Program-made: the position numbers and the translations under genes | Assembly: GCF_030813695.1 (NCBI RefSeq) | Contig: NZ_JAUSVA010000002.1 | Location: 5,270,001-5,334,000 of the forward strand | Source: Kitasatospora herbaricolor | GTDB lineage: Bacteria > Actinomycetota > Actinomycetes > Streptomycetales > Streptomycetaceae | Length of the DNA: 64,000 bases | Direction: 5' to 3' | Shown: piece after piece, positions 49,449-56,723 of the stretch | Layout: the number at the start of each line of letters is the position of its first letter | Position numbering within the stretch: the first letter of the stretch is position 1 | Notes under the pieces: generated by a model | What the model was told of the DNA's origin: nothing | Databases searched by the model: none | What the model saw: only the letters and a program-made list of their open reading frames with translations

Positions 49449-50135
49449 TTACATCTCGGAGGGTCGGTTCAGTTGGTCGGAGGAGAAATCGACCCTGGTC
49501 CGCAGGGTCACCGGCAGGGCCTCGATCCCGGGTTCGGCGAGGATCCGCTCCGCCGGCTCGGCCGAGCAGCCGATGTAGCCGGAGACCAGGTCGTAGTCGC
49601 TGGTGACGACCCAGCTGCGGTCCTGCGGCCACCAGAACTCGGGCCCCACCAGGTACGCGTGGCTGTCCGTCATGTCTGCTCGTACGGACTCCGGCCGGTC
49701 CGGCGGGGAGCTCCGGACGGCCGGCCCGTCGGCGCCCCGGACGAGCAGGGCCAGGTCGTAGCCGAAGAACACCGGCCGGCCCCCGGTCGTCCCGGCGAGC
49801 GCGCGCACCAGGGCCTGCCGGCTGCCTGCGTCGGGCTCCCCGTCGACCGGCTGCCAGAGCGGCCGGCCGTCCGGTCCGTCGGCGCCCAGCAGCCGGTGGT
49901 GCGACAGCTCGCCGTGGAAGAGCGCACCGCTCTCCTGTGCCAGGTCCCGCCAGCGGCGGGTGCGGCCGGAGCCGTCGGCGGTCTCGAACCGGTGGAAGAT
50001 CCGCAGGTAGGCCGCGAAGCCGCCGGGGACGAGTTCGGCGACCACGTGGCCGGGCCGGTCGTCGGAGGGGGCCAGGGCGGCCCGCAGCCAGGCGAGTTCC
50101 GTCTCCTCGTAGCTCCAGGTGTGGGTGACGGTCAT
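49449..50135 (-). CDS. hypothetical protein
   Basis: The 228-residue protein begins MTVTHTWSYEETELAWLRAA. Its middle part has GGRPVFFGYDLALLVRGADG and EFWWPQDRSWVVTSDYDLVS, and it ends RVDFSSDQLNRPSEM. It has no membrane segment or signal peptide. The composition (Trp/Tyr-rich, with Asp) suggests a soluble globular protein. ATG 50135 follows AGGATGGG; ATG 50144 is an alternative. I do not recognise the family. It precedes the GNAT gene by 41 bases. Confidence 0.6.
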   Translation of the reverse strand: MTVTHTWSYEETELAWLRAALAPSDDRPGHVVAELVPGGFAAYLRIFHRFETADGSGRTRRWRDLAQESGALFHGELSHHRLLGADGPDGRPLWQPVDGEPDAGSRQALVRALAGTTGGRPVFFGYDLALLVRGADGPAVRSSPPDRPESVRADMTDSHAYLVGPEFWWPQDRSWVVTSDYDLVSGYIGCSAEPAERILAEPGIEALPVTLRTRVDFSSDQLNRPSEM

Positions 50136-50157
50136 GCGTCCCATCCTGCCGGGCCGG

Positions 50158-50547
50158 TCAGGCGACGGTGGGCCAGGAGGGCGCCGAGGCCGGGCGCCAG
50201 GACGCGGCGCACGGGTCGTCCGCGCCGGGGCGGGGCGGGTTGGTGGCCCTGATCCGTACGGTGTGGGCGTCGGTGCCGAGGAAGGCCAGGGTGCGGGTCT
50301 CGCCCGTCCTGATCAGGTGCTGGGCTATCCGGCGGCGGCCGGCGGGGGAGAGGAACTCCTGGAAGGTCAGGTGGTCCTGTGCGGAGAGCGGCAGGGCGCG
50401 CAGGGACCGGCCCAGGGCGTCCAGCGCGAGATCCAGCCGGGGGTAGGTGGCCGCTCTGGTCAGGCCCTTGATCTCGACGGTGGCGAGGCCGATGTAGTCC
50501 TTCGGCTGATGGTCGGCCGGGGAGCTGTCGGGATCACTGAAGGGCAT
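50158..50547 (-). CDS. hypothetical protein
   Basis: The 129-residue protein has an N-terminal acidic segment (MPFSDPDSSPADHQPKDYIG). A helical core follows (LTRAATYPRLDLALDALGRS), then QDHLTFQEFLSPAGRRRIAQ and GETRTLAFLGTDAHTVRIRA. No membrane or signal region is seen. ATG 50547 is preceded by GAGGT at about nine bases. Function and family are unknown. It is in the same direction as the two genes at 49449 and 48769. Confidence 0.55.
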   Translation of the reverse strand: MPFSDPDSSPADHQPKDYIGLATVEIKGLTRAATYPRLDLALDALGRSLRALPLSAQDHLTFQEFLSPAGRRRIAQHLIRTGETRTLAFLGTDAHTVRIRATNPPRPGADDPCAASWRPASAPSWPTVA

Positions 50548-50724
50548 GGTGGTGCACTACCTCGCATCGGGGCGCCGGGGCGGCTTCATGGGCCCACGCT
50601 AGCGCTGCGACCGCCACGGGTCACGGGTGGAATTGGGTGACACTGCGCCGGAATCCGCCGGATTGCTCCGGCGGTCCGGCCGTTCGGCGGGGGTAACTTC
50701 ACCGCCGATGGGGCGAAATGACTG

Positions 50725-50753
50725 TTGAACATGTTCAAATGCCATGTCAGGAT
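50725..50753 (+). promoter_or_regulatory. promoter with palindromic -35 (copy 2)
   Basis: TTGAAC (50725-50730), 17 nt and CAGGAT (50748-50753). The -35 is the left half of TTGAACATGTTCAA (50725-50738), a perfect 14-bp palindrome. About 190 bases separate the inferred transcription start from GTG 50948. The rest of the 400-bp gap (50548-50947) holds no gene. Confidence 0.6.
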
Positions 50754-50947
50754 GGCGTTCGTCCGACTGCGGCCGCCCGGGGGTCGATCGACGGCACATC
50801 CGGCTGACGGTCCATGACCTGCGGCCCGACGTTCGCCGCCGCCCGGGCCCAAGGGGGGATCCCGCGGCCGTCCCTGCCCCGCGGGGGACGACGGCGCGCC
50901 CGGACGGAGCCGGCAGGGCGTCACTTCATCCGGGGGGAAAGCACATC

Positions 50948-53743
50948 GTGCGACTTCGTTCCGCCGTCGGCCTCACCGCCGCGGCTCTCACGGCCGTCCT
51001 CGGCCTACCGGTTCCGGCGGCCACCGCCGAGACGACCACGCTGTACGTGACCAGGAGTCATCCCGCCTGTTCGGACGCCGGCACGGGGACCAAGGACGTG
51101 CCCTTCTGCACCATCGGCGCCGCCGCCAAGGTCGTCCAGCCCGGCCAGACCGTACGGATCGGCCAGGGGAGCTACGCCGAGCAGGTCGACCTGACCCGTT
51201 CGGGGACGCCGGGCCGTCCGATCACCTTCACCGGTACGGTGCCGGCCGTGCCGGGGCGTGCTCCCGACGTCCGGGTCGGCGCGGAGTTCGGGGCCGGGGC
51301 CACCTCGCACGCCTTCACGCTCAACGGCGTGCACGACGTCGACCTCACCGGCATGTACCTGCTGTCGAAGGACGAGCAGGTCACCGTCACGAACTCGTCG
51401 GCGGTCACGATGGACCGGCTGGCGGTGTGGGGCAGTTACACGGCGGACCCGCGCAAGCCGGCGGCCGTCGCCGTCACCGGCGCCTGCGCCGGCGTCACGA
51501 TCAGCCGTGGCAGCCTGTGGAACACGGGCGGCGTGTCGATCGGCGCGGGCGTCCAGGGGGCGGTCGTCACGACCAACGACATCGGCCGGACCCAGGGCGC
51601 CGCGGGGATATCCGTGACCGACGCGCCCGGCACCGTCGTCACCAGCAACACGGTGACCGGCACCACCGGCTCGGGCGTGGTGCTGGCCGGCGCCTCCACC
51701 GGGGCGGTGCTGATGAACAACGTCATCAGCGGGAACGGCACGGCCAACGCCCCCGACGCCGCGCAGATCGCGGTCTCGGCCGGGTCGGCGAGCGGCACCA
51801 GGGTCGACTACAACCTCACCGGGGCGGCCCCGGCGGCGTACGCCTGGGCCGGCCGGCTCCACGACCTGCCGGCCTTCCGGGCCGCCACCGGCCAGGGCGC
51901 GCACGACATCGACGACACGCCGGCCTTCAGCGGGGCCAACCTGCCGAACCGGCTGGAGGAGGGGTCCCCGGGGATCGACTCCGCCGACCCGACGGCGCCC
52001 GGAGTGCTCGCCACCGACCTGCTCGGGCACCGGGTCGCGGACGACCCGAAGGTCGCCGACAGCGGCCCGCAGGGGACGGCCCGCGACCGCGGCGCCTACG
52101 AGTTCCTGGGCCTCACCGAGATCGTCGCGAGCCTGGACTTCCGAAAGGGGCCCTACCCGCTCGCGGTGAACGCGACCGTGACCGCGCGCAACTCCTGGCC
52201 GACCTCGCCGACGTACTCCTACGACTTCGGCGACGGCAGCGCGCCGGTGGTGACGACGGCGACGACGGTGCCGCACACCTACACCACCAAGGGCACCTAC
52301 CAACTGGTCGTGACGGCCGGCGACGACACCGGCCAGCAGCTCGCCAGCCTGACCGCCGCCGACGGAGCCACCGCGGGCCGGGTCGTGGTCGGCGACCCCG
52401 GGCCGCTGCGGCCGGTCCTCACGGTCACCCCGGACTTCCGGCTCCTCGGCTACACCGTCGACACCCGGGCGAGCACCGACCCGTGGGAGATCACCGACCG
52501 GACGATCGACTTCGGCGACGGGACCCCGGTGCTGAAGGCGGCCTCCGACTACGTGTCGCACACCTACAGCGCACCGGGCAGCTACCCCGTCACGGTGACC
52601 CTGACGGACGCGGCCGGGCGCACCGCCTCCGCCACGACGACCGTCAGCCCGGCGTACGACCCGGCCGGCTACGTCGCCGTGACGCCCCACCGGCTCGAAG
52701 ACACCCGGGTGCCGAGCATGGTGGGCCTGAACCCCCTCAAGCCCGGTGAGACCCGCTCGTTCTCGGCCTACACGCCGTCCGGCGCCACCGCCACCGTCCT
52801 GAACGTCACCGCCGTCAACGCGACCGCCGAGACCCACCTGGACGTCCTGCCGTGGGGCGCCCGGCCGAGCGGGACGTCCAACCTGAACGTCGGCCCGGGC
52901 CGGACGGTCGCCAACCTGGTCACCGTCCCGAGCGGCGAGTTCTCGATCACCAACCACAGCGGCACCGTGGACGTGGTGGTCGACCTCTTCGGCTACTACA
53001 AGCCGGGCGCCACCGACAGGTTCACCCCGCTGACCCCCGCCCGGCTGCTCGACACCCGCCAGGGCGCCGGCGCCAAGGTCGGCCCGGGCGCCTCGGTACC
53101 GGTCCAGATCGCCGGCGCCGCCGGGATCCCGGCCGACGTCAGCGCGGTGGTGCTCAACGTCACCGCGACCGAGCCCACCGACACCGGCTACCTCGCCGTC
53201 CGCCCCGGCGGCCAGAGCGGGCGGCCCGGCACCTCCAACCTCAACTTCGCCCCGGGGCAGACCGTCCCGAACCAGGTGATCGTCCCGGTCGGGCCGGACG
53301 GCAAGGTCGAGATCTTCAACAACTCGGGCGGCACGCACGTGATCGCCGACGTCGCCGGGTACTACGGCCCGGGCGGCAAGGGCCTCTTCACGCCCGTCCC
53401 GCCGACCCGGCTGACCGACACCCGCACCGGCCCCGGCACCCCGCTGGGCGCCTACGGCACGCTCCCGGTCCAGGTGGGCGGGGCGGCCACCGTGCCGGCC
53501 GACGCCGTCGCCGGCGTGTTCAACCTGACCGTGACCGGCCCCGCCGTGGACGGCCACCTGACCGCCTACCCGGACGGCGCCGCCGTCCCCGGCACCAGCA
53601 GCCTCAACTTCACGGCCGGCGCCACCGCCTCCAACCACGCCCAGGTGCCGCTCGGCACGGGCGGCCGCCTCGACCTGCGCAACGGCTCCTACGGCAGCAC
53701 CCACGTGATCGCCGACCTCTTCGGCTACTTCACCAACGCCTGA
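50948..53743 (+). CDS. secreted beta-helix/PKD protein with three C-terminal repeats (paralogue A)
   Basis: GTG 50948 starts a signal peptide (VRLRSAVGLTAAALTAVLGL ending near AATAE) after GGGGGGAAAG; the longer open frame upstream is not coding-like. The 931-residue protein has four parts. A right-handed parallel beta-helix covers residues ~30-395 (GTGTKDVPFCTIGAAAKVVQ, then repeats such as GTVVTSNTVTGTTGSGVVL). Two PKD domains follow at ~397-475 and ~485-570, each with DFGDG and an HTY strand. Three ~120-residue repeats complete it, marked by RLEDTR/RLLDTR/RLTDTR, TSNLNVGPG-type strands and DLFGYY/DVAGYY ends. It is probably an extracellular polysaccharide- or surface-associated protein. 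The gene is the paralogue of 56724-59510. Confidence 0.82.
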   Translation: MRLRSAVGLTAAALTAVLGLPVPAATAETTTLYVTRSHPACSDAGTGTKDVPFCTIGAAAKVVQPGQTVRIGQGSYAEQVDLTRSGTPGRPITFTGTVPAVPGRAPDVRVGAEFGAGATSHAFTLNGVHDVDLTGMYLLSKDEQVTVTNSSAVTMDRLAVWGSYTADPRKPAAVAVTGACAGVTISRGSLWNTGGVSIGAGVQGAVVTTNDIGRTQGAAGISVTDAPGTVVTSNTVTGTTGSGVVLAGASTGAVLMNNVISGNGTANAPDAAQIAVSAGSASGTRVDYNLTGAAPAAYAWAGRLHDLPAFRAATGQGAHDIDDTPAFSGANLPNRLEEGSPGIDSADPTAPGVLATDLLGHRVADDPKVADSGPQGTARDRGAYEFLGLTEIVASLDFRKGPYPLAVNATVTARNSWPTSPTYSYDFGDGSAPVVTTATTVPHTYTTKGTYQLVVTAGDDTGQQLASLTAADGATAGRVVVGDPGPLRPVLTVTPDFRLLGYTVDTRASTDPWEITDRTIDFGDGTPVLKAASDYVSHTYSAPGSYPVTVTLTDAAGRTASATTTVSPAYDPAGYVAVTPHRLEDTRVPSMVGLNPLKPGETRSFSAYTPSGATATVLNVTAVNATAETHLDVLPWGARPSGTSNLNVGPGRTVANLVTVPSGEFSITNHSGTVDVVVDLFGYYKPGATDRFTPLTPARLLDTRQGAGAKVGPGASVPVQIAGAAGIPADVSAVVLNVTATEPTDTGYLAVRPGGQSGRPGTSNLNFAPGQTVPNQVIVPVGPDGKVEIFNNSGGTHVIADVAGYYGPGGKGLFTPVPPTRLTDTRTGPGTPLGAYGTLPVQVGGAATVPADAVAGVFNLTVTGPAVDGHLTAYPDGAAVPGTSSLNFTAGATASNHAQVPLGTGGRLDLRNGSYGSTHVIADLFGYFTNA

Positions 53744-53762
53744 CCCGTCCGCACCGCACGGA

Positions 53763-53810
53763 AACGGCCCGAGGGGGCGCGGGCAACCGCTCGCGCCCCC
53801 TCGGGCCGTT
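53763..53810. terminator. 19-bp hairpin terminator between convergent genes
   Basis: 53763-53781 pairs with 53792-53810 in a perfect 19-bp stem with a ten-base loop, after the secreted protein gene and facing the MFS gene end. Confidence 0.85.
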
Positions 53811-53830
53811 CCCCCCGCCCGCCGGGCGGC

Positions 53831-55351
53831 CTACAGCTGTGCGGTCTCCCGCGCCGTGGCCTGCGCCGGCACCCCGGCGGGGGCGGCCGGCGCGGCGGAG
53901 GTGCGGACCAGCAGCAGCACGGCCACCCCGCCCAGCAGGCCCAGCACGCCCGACACCAGGAAGGTGTCCCGCAGGCCGTCCGCGAAGGCCGCGTGCACCA
54001 GGTGGGCGGACTGCGGCGCCCGGGCGATCACGCCGGCGGCGCCACCCCCGGTCAGCGCGTCGGCGGTGCCCTGCGGATCGGCCACCGCGTGGGCGGAGCG
54101 GATCGAGTGCAGCAGCCCGGCCTGGAAGACCGCGCCCAGCACGGCGATGCCCAGCGCGTTGCCCAGCTGGCGGGCGGTGTTCAGGGCGCCGCCCGCCATC
54201 CCGGCCCGGGCCGGCGGCACCGCCGCCATCGCGGCGGCCGCCATCGCCGGGGTCGCCAGTCCGACGCCCGCGCCGGTCACGGCCAGGCCGGCCGCCAGCG
54301 CCGCCCAGGTCGAGCCCGCGCCGATCACCATCTGCAGCAGCGCGCCGACGCCGATCAGCAGCAGCCCGCCGCCCACCGTCAGCCGGGGCGGCGCCCCGTG
54401 CAGCTTCTTGCCCGCGATCGCGGCGGCCACGAAGGCGACCACGCTCATCGGCAGCATCGCCAGGCCGGCCGTCACCGGGCCCATCCCGCGGACGGTCTGC
54501 AGCCAGAGCGAGGAGTACACCAGGTAGGAGAAGGCCGCGACGGAGAGCAGCAGGCCGCCGGTCATGATGCCGACGAAGGCCGGGCTGCGGAACAGCGCGA
54601 GGTCCAGCATCGGCCGGCTGCTGCGCAGTTCGACGACGACGAAGGCGAGCAGCGACAGGGCGCTGAGCGCGAACAGGCCGAGCGTGGTGGTGGAGGTCCA
54701 GCCGTTGTCGCCGACCCGGATCAGCGCGTACGTCAGGGCGCCGGCGAACAGGGTGAAGGTGACCATGCCCGGCAGGTCGACGCCGCTCGCCTGCGGGTTG
54801 CGGGACTCCTTCACCACCTTCAGGGTGACCAGCACCGCCAGCACGCTGACCGGCAGATTGACGTAGAAGATCCAGCGCCAGTCGAGGTGCTCGGTGAGCA
54901 GGCCGCCCAGTACCGGGCCGGCCGCCGCCGCGGCGCCGTTCACCGCGCCCCAGACACCGAAGGCGATGCCCCGGTCCTTGCCCTGGTAGGCGCCGCTGAG
55001 CAGGGCCATCGTGGTCGCGAACATCGCGGCGCCGCCCACGCCCTGCAGCCCGCGGAAGGTGATCAGCATGGCCGGGCCGGTCGCCAGGCCGCAGGCCAGC
55101 GAGGCCAGCGCGAACAGGCCGAGACCGGCCAGGTACACCTTGCGGCGTCCGATCAGGTCGGCGAGCGAGCCGGCCCCCAGCAGCAGGGCGGCCAGCGCCA
55201 GCGCGTAGACGTCCATCACCCACTGCAGGTCGGCGAAGGTGGTGTGCAGGCTGGTGGCCATGTCGGGCAGGGCGACGGTCACGATGGTGACGTCCACCAG
55301 CAGCATGAACGCACCCAGGCAGACCGCTGTCAGCGGTAGCCACTTACGCAT
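53831..55351 (-). CDS. DHA2-family (14-TM) MFS exporter
   Basis: ATG 55351 follows GGAGA; longer upstream in-frame starts cross the divergent regulator region. The 506-residue protein has about 14 hydrophobic segments starting RKWLPLTAVCLGAFMLLVDV. It carries the DHA2 marks DIxxALP-like TVALPDMATSL, LADLIGRRK and RLRG-like QGVGGAAMF. It is likely a proton-driven drug or metabolite exporter. It is divergent from an Lrp-family regulator, which probably controls it. Confidence 0.9.
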   Translation of the reverse strand: MRKWLPLTAVCLGAFMLLVDVTIVTVALPDMATSLHTTFADLQWVMDVYALALAALLLGAGSLADLIGRRKVYLAGLGLFALASLACGLATGPAMLITFRGLQGVGGAAMFATTMALLSGAYQGKDRGIAFGVWGAVNGAAAAAGPVLGGLLTEHLDWRWIFYVNLPVSVLAVLVTLKVVKESRNPQASGVDLPGMVTFTLFAGALTYALIRVGDNGWTSTTTLGLFALSALSLLAFVVVELRSSRPMLDLALFRSPAFVGIMTGGLLLSVAAFSYLVYSSLWLQTVRGMGPVTAGLAMLPMSVVAFVAAAIAGKKLHGAPPRLTVGGGLLLIGVGALLQMVIGAGSTWAALAAGLAVTGAGVGLATPAMAAAAMAAVPPARAGMAGGALNTARQLGNALGIAVLGAVFQAGLLHSIRSAHAVADPQGTADALTGGGAAGVIARAPQSAHLVHAAFADGLRDTFLVSGVLGLLGGVAVLLLVRTSAAPAAPAGVPAQATARETAQL

Positions 55352-55475
55352 CGGGGTCTCCTCGGTGATCGCGCCGGGCACCCCTGCCCGGCTGGTCCGA
55401 AGATGGCATCCACCGCGCGGATCGATCCATCCAGTCCGGTCCATCCGGTGGATTCCGACATCCGACGGCCCTGCG
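55352..55475. promoter_or_regulatory. divergent control region of the MFS/Lrp pair
   Basis: The 124-bp region contains several ATCCA/GGAT elements, e.g. ATCCACCGCGCGGAT (55408-55422) and TCCATCCGGTGGATT (55441-55455), both inverted repeats. Lrp-type proteins bind degenerate arrays of this sort. Confidence 0.4.
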
Positions 55476-55487
55476 ATGATGGAAACC

Positions 55488-56513
55488 ATGAAGAGCCAGC
55501 AGCCCGACGTCGACCTGGACGACCTGGACCGGGCGATCGTCCAGGCCCTGATGGTGGACGGCCGGGCCGCCTTCAGCCGGATCGCCGAGGTGCTGGGCGT
55601 CTCCGACCAGACGGTGATCCGCCGCTACCGGCGGCTGCGCACCGCCGGGGTGCTGCGGGTGCTGGGGCTGCCGGTCGGCCACCGGGTCGGCCTGTACGAG
55701 TCCTGGCTGCGGATCCAGTGCACGCCCGACGCGGCCGTCGCGGTCGCCGACGCGCTGGCCCGGCGGCCGGACATCGCCTGGGTGACACTGGTGGCCGGCG
55801 GCACCGAGATCCACTGCATCACCCGGGCCAGGACCAAGCAGGACCGCGACGCCCTGCTGCTGCAGAAGCTCCCCGGCACCCGCCGGGTCACCGGGATCTC
55901 CGCGTACAGCATCCTGCGGATGTACATCGGCGGTCCCCGGCGCTGGGGCGGCGTGGACGTCCTGACGGCCGAGCAGCTCGCCGCGCTGGAGCGCCCCGCA
56001 CCCGCCGGGCCGGGCGGCCGGATCGAGCTGGACGAGGCGGAGCTGGCGATGCTCGGCGTGCTGGGCACCGACGGCCGGGCCGGCTACCCGGAGCTGGCCC
56101 GGGCGGCCGGGCTCTCCGAGTCGACCGCCCGCCGCCGGCTCGACCAGCTGCGGGACGCCGGCGCGATCTACTTCGACATGGAGGTCGACCCGGCGCTGTT
56201 CGGCTTCCGCACCCAGGCGCTGCTGCTCGCCACCGTCGCCCCGGCCGACCTCGCCACCGTGGGCGCGGCCCTCAACACCCACCCCGAGGTGCCCTTCGCG
56301 GCCGCCATCACCGGGGCGGCGAACCTGATGGCGGTGGTGATCTGCCGGGACAACGACGCGTTGTACGAGTACCTCACCGAGCGGATCGGCGCCCTGCCGC
56401 AGGTGCGCCAGGTGGAGCTGATCACGGTGATCCGCACGGTGAAGCGGGCCGGGATGCTGGTGGACGGCTCCCGCCTGGTCGATCCGCCCGGGGCCGGTCG
56501 TCCGGAGATCTGA
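55488..56513 (+). CDS. Lrp/AsnC-family regulator with tandem modules
   Basis: The 341-residue protein is about twice a single Lrp unit. HTH 1 is at ~10-60 (DDLDRAIVQALMVDGRAAFS, VSDQTVIRRYRRLRTAGV) and HTH 2 near ~185-235 (AELAMLGVLGTDGRAGYPEL, LSESTARRRLDQLRDAGA). Each is followed by an AsnC ligand-binding (RAM) domain; the second has HPEVPFAAAITGAANLMAVV. ATG codons occur at 55476, 55479 and 55488 without a clear ribosome-binding site; 55488 is used. It is divergent from the DHA2 exporter and probably regulates it. Confidence 0.85.
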   Translation: MKSQQPDVDLDDLDRAIVQALMVDGRAAFSRIAEVLGVSDQTVIRRYRRLRTAGVLRVLGLPVGHRVGLYESWLRIQCTPDAAVAVADALARRPDIAWVTLVAGGTEIHCITRARTKQDRDALLLQKLPGTRRVTGISAYSILRMYIGGPRRWGGVDVLTAEQLAALERPAPAGPGGRIELDEAELAMLGVLGTDGRAGYPELARAAGLSESTARRRLDQLRDAGAIYFDMEVDPALFGFRTQALLLATVAPADLATVGAALNTHPEVPFAAAITGAANLMAVVICRDNDALYEYLTERIGALPQVRQVELITVIRTVKRAGMLVDGSRLVDPPGAGRPEI

Positions 56514-56723
56514 CGGGAGCGGGCCCGGCACCTCGACACCGGTGGCGAAAGGATGATCGAATACTCCCCGGATCCGTGGTCCGCACTCGGTCCGCACATT
56601 CTTCGCCGCCGCCCCCGGCCCGGCCCGCACCCCGTTCCGGCCGGCCGTGCGCCGCCGTCCAGGGGAGCGCGCGAGCCGGCCCGGGGCCCGGCCGGAGCCA
56701 CTTCCACCGGGGGGAAGCACACC

